A stretch of DNA of 64,000 nt from contig NC_058523.1 of assembly GCF_904849725.1 (NCBI RefSeq), forward strand, positions 168,994,689 to 169,058,688, written 5' to 3'. The position numbers and the translations under genes were made by a program. Below the pieces are notes generated by a model. The model was given only the letters and a program-made list of their open reading frames with translations, was not told where the DNA came from and did not search any database. Positions 57,150 to 64,000 of this stretch are shown piece by piece. Position 1 is the first letter of the stretch, and the number at the start of each line of letters is the position of its first letter. The DNA is from Hordeum vulgare subsp. vulgare (lineage: Eukaryota > Streptophyta > Magnoliopsida > Poales > Poaceae).

Positions 57150-57644
57150 TGATAACCCACAAGTATAGGGGATCGCAACAGTTTTCGAGGGTAGAGTATT
57201 CAACCCAAATTTGTTGATTCGATGCCAGGGGAAGCCAAAGAATATTCTCAAGTATTAGCAGTTCAGTTGTCAATTCAACCACACCTGAAAGACTTAGTAT
57301 CTACAGAAAAGTATCAATAGCAAGGTAGTATGATAGCAACAGTAGCAACAGTAACCAGTAGCACCAAAGTGACAGCAGTAGCAGCAGAGTAACAGTAGCA
57401 GCAGTGACAGCAGTAGCGGCAAAGTAACGTAGCAAGGACCAGTAGGAAAAGACTCGTAGGCATTGGATCGGTGATGGATGATTATGCCGGATGTTATTCA
57501 TCATGCAACAGTTATAACACGAAGAGATATGTAATTAGCTCCAGTTCGTCAATGTAATGTAGGCATGTATTCTGTATGTAGTCATACATGCTTTGGGAAA
57601 AGTACTTGCATGACATCTATTGTCCATCCCTCCCGTGGAAGCGG
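57150..57644 (-). repeat. Truncated right (5') LTR of element F
   Basis: 495 bp matching 42990-43484 of the left LTR, then ending abruptly. The outer two thirds, including the promoter part, are missing. Confidence 0.85.
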
Positions 57645-59259
57645 GTTACCCCAAGTGCATGGTTGAGATGTAGTCAGCACCAAGTTTACCTTACATGGAG
57701 ACTGTAAGGTTTATCGAACCAGGAGGACTCCGAGGTTCAACAAGTAGGTGTCTGTTGCTTTGGCGCTTATAGAGGACGTGGACCTGCACACACAGCAAAT
57801 AACTTTGCTCCCAACGAGTACAGAGAGGTTGTCAATCTCTCCGGCCTTGTAGTTTGCAAAGGATCAAAACACAAGCGGGAATAGTAATGGTGATTGCAAT
57901 AGGAAAGTACATAAGCAGTAAATGATGGAGGTGTAAACAGTGGTGGAAATATGGACCAGAGTTTCATGATGTTCACTAGTGATGTGTCTATCCCAAAAGA
58001 CGATAAACAGCTATGCGAGGTAAACAGATTACAGATAGGCAATTGACAGAATTATAAACGCACCGCAATGCTAATCATGCTCCTTGATTGTTCGAGGCTC
58101 AAAAGTAATGGGCAGTATGCCAAGACAAGTAGACCATTTATTCATCAGCATCTACTTACTAATCATCCACCTTGAGATATCTATCCAGAACATCTCGCTG
58201 GTATTAAGTTGCGAGTCCCACCCAAAGTGTAAACTCGAAGCAACGGACAACTACATTAACGAACTATGCGTAAGGTAAACAATACTTGCAACCGCAGTCA
58301 CAAGCACCATTGTTTTTTCCCTGGTGCCAACAACACGTCCCCTAGTCTCATGTTTTTGTCACTCAAGCTAGACATCAGGGGGAATGAACCCACAATCATG
58401 CATAACGCTCCCTCCTGGAGTTACAATCTACTACTCGGCCCAAGCAATAAAAGGTAACGGAGAACATGCATGAATCACTAAGAACATAATATAAAAGGAG
58501 AATCAAATATATAACTCAAAACAATCTTAACATAATCTCATAATCCATCGGATCCCATCAAACTCAACATAGCAATAGCGAGATGATTACATATATGCCT
58601 TGATCATGTAGGGTAGCTCACAAGGACTAACCATTGAAGCACAAGATTGGAGAGAAGACATCAGACAGCTAGTGGTCATGGACTCATGATCCAAGGAGGA
58701 CTACTCACGGCACGTCCGAGAAGCATCCATAGTGGTGGAGAAGCTCCCGGAGATCAATCCTCCCTTCGGCAGGGTGCCGGGAAGAGGTCTCCTGACGCTC
58801 CCAATGTCGAAAGCGCTGCGGCGGCAGAACGGTTGAGAAATTCATGATTCCGGATACGGTACAAGGGTTTTCCAGCATAAGGGTAAGTATAGGCCAAAGG
58901 AGGGTGTCAGAGGAGGTGGGCCCCACCCAGGCGACTTGGTGGCGCGGCCAGGCTCTAGGTCGTGCAGGGAGGCCGCCTGGGTAGGACCTGGCCCCCCTGT
59001 GGCCCATCTTTGGTGATCTTGGAGTTCCCGTCACGCTGATTTTTATATATTTTTCTGCGGATTTTTGGAACTCTAGCAAATTGGGTAAAAGTCCCTGCAA
59101 AAAAGACATCAACAAACATAAAGTGGCACTGGGTGCATTGAGTTAGTAGGTTAGTACAAATATGTGTAAAATGATATAAAAGTGTTGCAAAACATATAAC
59201 AATGTCACCCAAAAGATCATGGAACAAGCAGAAATTATAGATATGTTAGGGACGTATAA
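57645..59259 (-). repeat. Right (5') LTR of element E
   Basis: 1615 bp matching 39294-40930. The last bases are GACGTATAA instead of GACGTATCA. Confidence 0.8.
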
Positions 59260-59266
59260 ATGGCAG

Positions 59267-60338
59267 ACTTCTTGTGGGCCCGTGGGACGTGATGATGCCA
59301 TGGCTAAAGAGTTGCAGGAACTCCGACTGAGCCTCAACGTGGAAAGCCGAGAACAAGCGATGAGAGCGGGAAAACGAACAACTGAAGGTAAGCTCTTTCC
59401 ATCCGACTGATTCTTGGTTCGGTTATCTTTTCTTATCCAACCAAGGTTTTCTTGTCAGATCGCCTTTTTGAGAGGCTGGAGAATTCCTTTTCTTTAGTTA
59501 CCATGAAGGATGCCGTCGAGAAGAGGGATGAAGATGTCACATCCGCTTGGAAGAAGGCCAAGGAGAAGACTTAGGTGGCTTTGGCCAAGCTCAAGCCGGT
59601 TGGAACTTTGGAAGAAGTGAATCGGCTTCTGAAAGGTGGTGCGGAGAAGACTGTAGTGGAGCTCGCCAAACTGAAGAATAACTACACTGAGTGGGAAACC
59701 ATCTTTGAGAAGGTCACTGCCAAGAAAGCTGAGATGGAGAAGTTCGTCGAGGACTTCAGCGTGGAACCCTATGAGAAGCTCAAAGGTATGCCAAGCGTCT
59801 GAATGCTTTCCCATGATCACTCAAAAAATTTTGAGCGACGTTTCTCATCCTCTATTTTCCATCGAGTGTAGCCTTCACTGCCGACGTTGAAGAAGAGACA
59901 GAGCGAATAGAGAAAGAGCTTGATCCCAAGAGAGGGCTTCTGAAGGAAAGCGTTGCTTTGTCTCTCCTTAGGCAGGAGGATCGTGTCGATTATGTAATGG
60001 CTTGTTTCAAGTTGCTTCAGTCGGCTGTTGGGGAGATTGATCAGGAGAAATCCCCTAATAATGCTCCAGTGAAGGATGCCCAGACCATTGTGAACCGTGT
60101 GAAGGCCATCCCCATTGAACTCAAGTCATGGAAGAAGTCGTCGGCAAGGGCCGGAGCTGACATTGCCCTTTCACTCGTACGCATCCATTGCAAGGGGGTG
60201 GATGAAGAATAGCTGAAGAATTAAAGCGCCAAGTTTGAAGACGTAATGGAGATGTTCATGGTGGCTGCCACACGGATTGCGGAGGGAATCAATCTTGACA
60301 CCTCCGTGGAAGCAGTGGAATCTTCAGCCTCCAAGTGA
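59267..60338 (+). pseudogene. Tat-element antisense accessory gene, exons 5-7 (C-terminus)
   Basis: After element E and a 'ggcag' acceptor, exon 5 (59267-59390) reads GRDDAMAKELQELRLSLN and ends at 'gaaggtaag'. Exon 6 (about 59459-59786) encodes a long Lys/Glu-rich coiled coil (AWKKAKEKT, stop, VALAKLKPVGTLEEVNRLL) with TAG at 59572-59574. Exon 7 (about 59871-60338) gives EEETERIEKELDPKRG, LLRQEDRVDYVMACFKLLQ, stops at about 60210 and 60222, and ends SVEAVESSASK-TGA. The whole gene would exceed 700 codons over seven exons. Coiled-coil C-termini are usual in this family. Broken here. Confidence 0.65.
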
Positions 60339-60409
60339 AGCTCAAAGGAAAAACATTTAATCCTTAATTTGCCTTGGGATGCCGAGTGATTTTATGTAAC
60401 CCCAAACAT

Positions 60410-61530
60410 CGAGCGGGCTCTGGGCCCTTTCTCATGTGTACCTTTAGCTGAACTTGATCTCGTTTATCCATCGTTGAGTTTGGATATTATTTGCTTGGTC
60501 ATCTTTATGTGTGGTCACTTTTACTCGGCCAAAAACTGGTTCGCGCCCAAGTCCCCGAGTGTGGAAGTTGTCCTCACTTGGGATTGTATTTGACTTAGGC
60601 GAAAGTTGGTTCGCACCTAAGCACCTGAGTGTGGAGGTTGTCCTCAATCAGGATTATTTGTGACTTAGGCGAAAGCTCGTTCACACATAAGCCCCCGAGT
60701 GAGGAGGTATTCCTCACTCGGGGTTGCTTGTGACTTAGGCGAAAACTCGTTCGCAGCTAAGACCCCAAGTGCGGAGGTTATCCTCACTCGGGGTTGTTTC
60801 TCCCTAGGGAAAAGTGGAATCGCTGCTTGGGATGATTGTCCTGTTCATCTTGACGTCCGAATTAAGATCTTGCCTTCATTTGAAACCGCTTTAACTTAGG
60901 CAAAGGCTGGTTCGCAGCTAAGCCCTCGAGTGTGGAGGTTGTCCTCACTTGGGGAAGAGTTTACCTTACGCGAAACAGGTTCGCTACCAAGAAGTGGTTG
61001 TTTTGTCTATCTTGGCGTCCGAATGAAGATCTTGCCTTCATTCGGAACCAAAGGTTGGTTCGTAGCTAAGCTCCCGAGTGTGGAGGCTTCCAAGATCACT
61101 CGTGGAAGGGTTTACCTTAGGCGAAAAATGGGTTCGCTACCAAGATGGTTTTGTTCTATTTATCTTAGCATCCGAGTCAAGATCTTGCCTTCATTCTAAA
61201 CCACTTTAACTTAGGCGAAGATTGGTTCGCAGCTAAACCCCCGAGTGTAGAGGCTTCCAAGATCACTCGGGGAAGGGTTTCCCTTAGGCGAAATGGGTTC
61301 GCTACCAAGATGCTTTTGTTCTTGCGAACACGCTAATGGTATGTTCATCTTGGTGTCCGAACAAAGATCTTGTCTTCATTCAGAACCATTTTAACTTAGG
61401 CGGAAGCTGGTTCGCAGCTAAGCCCTCGAGTGAGGAGATAGTCCGCACTCGAAGAAGGTTTTACCTTAAGAAAAAATAGGTTCAGAGTTAAGGATTTTCT
61501 ACCCACTCGGGGTGTGTACCGGAGTGAAGT
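60410..61530 (+). repeat. Spacer of element A with tandem CTTAGGCGAAA...CTAAG repeats
   Basis: About ten copies of a short imperfect palindrome CTTAGGCGAAAGCTGGTTCG then CAGCTAAG, each followed by 'cccccgagtgtggaggttgtcc'. Alternating with these from 60830 is a second word, 'cttggcgtccgaatgaagat'. ORFs here are repeat-derived. The array lies between the accessory gene and pol. Confidence 0.75.
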
Positions 61531-61572
61531 GTTTGTGGATAGTTGAAGAAAGTAAGCTCTTTATTCTTATAA

Positions 61573-62815
61573 TCATTCGGATTCATTACAGGAATGAAAA
61601 AGGAAAGTTCTCTGTGTAGAACTCGCGGAGCAGGTCCGCGTTCCAGGTTCTGGGCTCCTCCATGTCGTTATTGATGTTGTAGAGCTCATAAGCTCCCTTG
61701 TGCAAGACTTTGGAGATGGCGAATGTCCCTTGCCATGGGGGTGATAGCTGTGGGGTTTCTGTTGGTCCAGTCGGAGGACCAAATCCCCCTCTTGAAACGC
61801 TTGGCCCCTGACTTGCTTGCCATGGTAGCGTTGAAGGTTTTGTTGGTACACCGTGGACCGAATGAGGGCCATCTCTCTATCTTCCTCCAGAAGATCCAAT
61901 TTATCTTGGCATGCTCCTTAAGCTTCAACTTCATTGCACTGCTCCACTATGGGAGAGTTGTGACGTAAGTCACACGGCAGAACGGCTTCCGACCTATACA
62001 CCATGAAGAACAGAGTACGCATGGTTGAACGATTTGGAGTCGTTCGCATACCCCACGGGACGGATGGTAATTCTTCTACCCATGCGCCAGCGGCATATTT
62101 TAGGTATCTCATCAGTCGGGGCTTCAATCCTTGAAGTATCATAGCATTCACCCGTCCGCCTGCCTGTTCGACTACAGGTGCGGCACGGAGGTGTATTTAA
62201 CCCGAGTACTTTGGGATTGACAGAACTCGCAGAACTCATCCGATTCTAAGTTGGTTCCGTTGTCGGCGATGACGTCCTGAGGGACACCGAATCTGAAGAT
62301 GATCTGCCGAATGAAGCTGATGCCAGTCGCCGCGTCCAAGTTTTTGATGGGTTTAGCTTCGACCCACTTGGTGAACTTATCCACCACTTGGTAAATCCAC
62401 TTCTCCCCGTGCGCAAAGGGCTGACCATGTTGAGGCCCCATATGGCGAATGGCCAAGTGAGCGGAATTGTATTCAGCACGGATGCAGGCTTGTGCGACTG
62501 ATTCTTGTAGAACTGGCATCCGACACACAGGTCCACCAAGTCCCTTGCTACCTCATTGGCTCGGGGCCAACAAAAACCTGGTCGAAAGACCTTGGCCACC
62601 AAGGTCCGTGAGGACGCGTGATGTCCACACGTTCTCGAGTAGATCTCGTGCAGGATTTGTAGTCGTTCCTCTCGGGAGATGCACTTTTGGCTAACTCTTG
62701 TAACACTCTTCTTGTACAGTTTGTCTCCGAGTACTTCGAAAGCTTTAGAGTGTCGAACCATTTGGTGGGCTTCCTTTTCATTCTCTGGAAGCTCTTGCCA
62801 CAACAAGTAAGCCAC
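61573..62815 (-). pseudogene. Integrase (pol 3' end) of element A, broken
   Basis: Minus-strand text in several frames. 62815-62246 holds the RNase H-integrase linker and the HHCC zinc-binding domain (ILHEIYSRTCGHHASSRTL, CVGCQFYKNQSHKP). Frame moves to 62430-62172 with VDKFTKWVEAKPIKNLDAAT and ADNGTNLESDEF (second catalytic Asp of the DDE core). Then come 62151-61918 (MILQGLKPRLMRYLKYAAGAW, GMRTTPNRST) and 61899-61573 (EEDREMALIRSTVYQQ, a C-terminal GDLVLR motif). The first catalytic position reads GLNMVSPL, where relatives have Asp, and the catalytic Glu region is garbled near 62160. This is a dead Ty3/gypsy integrase that would have inserted the element's DNA. Reverse transcriptase should lie to the right but is cut off at ~62824. 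Confidence 0.82.
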
Positions 62816-62824
62816 GTAAGGTTG

Positions 62825-64000
62825 TGTCCTGAAAGTGCGTTATATCGACTAGAGGGGGGGTGAATAGGAGATTTTTAGAATTTCATCACTGAGGAAATTC
62901 CTTTTGAGGAAATTCCTCACTGATGACTAACTTACAGCGGAAACAGTTAAGGATCAGTCGTGCAATCGTTCACAACAGCAGTATTACAGAGTGAAGATTA
63001 TGAAAACAGATTGCACAGTAAGCAGGCACGCAGAATACAGATGATGATTAACTATTGTGAAGAATTTGGGGTTGAGGAAATTCGGAGAAAGTCTTCAGCA
63101 AATTCTTCAAACAGTCACAGTGAAAGTCATCAACACATAATACAGAGAAAGTAAAGAGTTGAGGAATTAGAACCCGATTCTTGGTGAAGACTGTTGTTGA
63201 TGACCCAGTTCCAACTGCTGTGACAGTTGTACATCTGGTTTGGAGCGGCTTGGTATTGAAACCAAAGGACACCCAGTCCCGGGACACACAGTCCCTACCG
63301 TATTCTCCTTGAGCTAAGGACACACAGTCCTCGCCCAACACTCGTGGTAAGTCTTCAGGGCAGACTTCCAGACCCTCACAAACACGGTCACCCGGCGATC
63401 CACAATTGACTGCTGGATTGCTCTAGACCATGACGCCTAGCCGTCTGGAGGATGCACAGTCCTCAAAGGTAAAAGGCTTCAGTCCCACACAGGAACAACT
63501 TCTTCAGTGATGCTCAATCACTAGGTTTGGTTTGTGGTTTCGGTGGGTGGTGTATGTCCTCACTGATGATTTACTCTCGAAGGCTCTGAGGAATTGGGTT
63601 GCTCTTATGACAAGTGTCAGTTTCTAACGGAGCAGCCAACCAGCTAGTGGTTGTGGGGGGCGACTATTTATAGCCTGGGAGCATCCCGACATGATTTGAC
63701 ACTAATGCCCTTAAATAATATGACCGTTGGAGGGGATAAGACCAGTGACTTGGCGTGGCTATCGAAACGGTCGGGACCCTCAACTGTGAGAGTCCTCATG
63801 TCACTCATATTCCTCACTTGAGGCTTTTGGTAGGATTTGGCTTGAGTTGAGCATCATGAGGAAATTCATTCCATAGCGTTACTTTGACCCCCTTTAACAG
63901 TACGGTGTTCCTATTCATCAAATGCGAAGAAAGTAAAACAGAAAACGTAAATCTTCACGCTTCAATTTCTTCAAAATTATTTTCTTCAGGAACCACCGAT
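62825..64000 (-). mobile_element. Start of another LTR retroelement, LTR running off the window
   Basis: Begins TGTCCTGAAAGTGCG followed by 'gggggggtgaatagg', an LTR start I recall as abundant in Triticeae. A minus-strand TATAAATAG box lies at about 63667-63675 ('gactatttatagcc'), so it is a minus-oriented LTR. Repeated 'ggacacacagtcc' words occur at 63268-63330 and 63455. No ORF supported; family not named. Confidence 0.6.

Larger units (their letters stand above)
42990..57644 (-). mobile_element. Element F: Athila-clade Ty3/gypsy retrotransposon, partly deleted
   Basis: Minus-strand order: truncated 5' LTR (57150-57644), tRNA-Asp primer site, gag-protease (56969-54342), non-coding sequence, the Athila post-pol ORF (about 46860-45942), polypurine tract and full 3' LTR (42990-44408). 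Reverse transcriptase, RNase H and integrase are absent. Only non-coding text (53476-54341) lies between protease and the Sukkula insertion, so the polymerase block was lost before or independently of that insertion. Numerous in-frame stops show age. The left flank is gcgag; the right flank is lost. Confidence 0.8.
39293..59259 (-). mobile_element. Element E: non-autonomous LTR retrotransposon, deleted by a junction with F
   Basis: LTRs at 39293-40930 and 57645-59259 correspond end to end (TGTTACCCC at the left edge, GGGACGTATCA or a mutated form at the right edge). The internal domain beside the left LTR (40931-42989) is non-coding and related to B, C and D. Element F starts at 42990. The expected remainder of E with its primer site is missing, because the truncated LTR of F joins the right LTR of E directly at 57644/57645. 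Flanking bases tcgtt and atggc do not form a target duplication. It lies in an intron of the accessory gene of A. Confidence 0.7.
1039..62824 (-). mobile_element. Element A: Tat-lineage Ty3/gypsy retrotransposon, outermost host of the nest
   Basis: Reconstructed from pieces at 1039-3695, 37992-39292 and 59260-62824. In minus-strand order it has the end of pol (RNase H linker plus integrase, 62815-61573), a repeat spacer, a multi-exon accessory gene in antisense orientation (plus strand), a purine tract and one LTR at the left. This order (gag-pol, then an antisense extra ORF, then LTR) is known for the Tat lineage (Grande/RIRE2/Retand relatives), where the extra ORF carries the 'putative gypsy type transposon' domain. 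Gag, protease, reverse transcriptase and the 5' LTR are not present; a different LTR begins at ~62825. The LTR resembles WHAM-like Triticeae LTRs, but the family name is a guess from memory. Confidence 0.75.

Noticed and set aside
60410..61530. Possible CRISPR-like array of regularly spaced repeats
   Set aside because: Units are imperfect, the 'spacers' are themselves repeated, and the context is a plant retrotransposon with no cas-like gene.

Overview
This window is a gene-poor, repeat-saturated stretch of a large grass genome. It is almost certainly from a member of the Triticeae (wheat, barley, rye or Aegilops); I cannot tell which. The evidence is a Sukkula-type ~5 kb LTR (recognised from its terminal sequences), several grass Athila-clade and non-autonomous gypsy LTRs opening TGATACGTC, a Tat-lineage gypsy element carrying an antisense accessory gene, and a ~13 kb CACTA transposon. 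I found no host single-copy gene, rRNA, tRNA, CRISPR array or bacterial-type operon. Nearly every base belongs to a transposable element, and the elements are nested up to five deep.

Layout. The oldest layer is element A, a Tat-lineage Ty3/gypsy element on the minus strand: LTR at ~1039-1630, a multi-exon antisense accessory gene on the plus strand (pieces at 2490-3695, 37992-38760 and 59267-60338), a repeat spacer (~60410-61530) and a decayed integrase (61573-62815). Element B (3696-37991, minus strand) is inserted in an exon of the accessory gene. Two related elements then entered the right LTR of B: C (9861-29791, plus) and D (30841-37693, plus). The CACTA transposon (15216-28401) sits in the 3' LTR of C. 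Element E (39293-59259, minus) is inserted in an intron of the same accessory gene of A. Athila-clade element F (42990-57644, minus) lies in E, a Sukkula-type solo LTR H (46882-53475) lies in F, and a solo LTR G of the C/D family (46886-48494) lies four bases inside H. Target-site duplications support most steps: gctcg/gcccg for B, gtgtg/gtgtg for C, acccc/ccccc for D, cag/cag for CACTA, gtttg/gttgg for H and gtgtc/gtgtc for G. A further LTR begins near 62825 and runs off the window.

Genes. All coding capacity is transposon-derived and mostly broken. CACTA encodes a TNP2-type transposase (22507-25976) and a Transposase_24/TnpA-like protein (about 19727-22132); both are minus strand, multi-exon and mutated. 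F encodes gag-protease and the Athila post-pol ORF but lacks reverse transcriptase and integrase in this window. A keeps only the end of integrase plus the antisense accessory gene. B, C and D have no pol. C carries a gag-like ORF, whereas B and D share an unrelated acidic accessory ORF. B, C and D also share non-coding blocks, including two predicted hairpins, which presumably serve mobilisation by a partner element.

The points most worth a second look are: the accessory ORF of B and D with its adjacent conserved hairpin motifs; the antisense multi-exon gene of A with its own promoter; four tandem purine/pyrimidine palindromes inside CACTA; a 217-bp inverted repeat upstream of the TNP2 gene; and repeated primer-binding-site copies absorbed into the U5 end of the C-family LTR.
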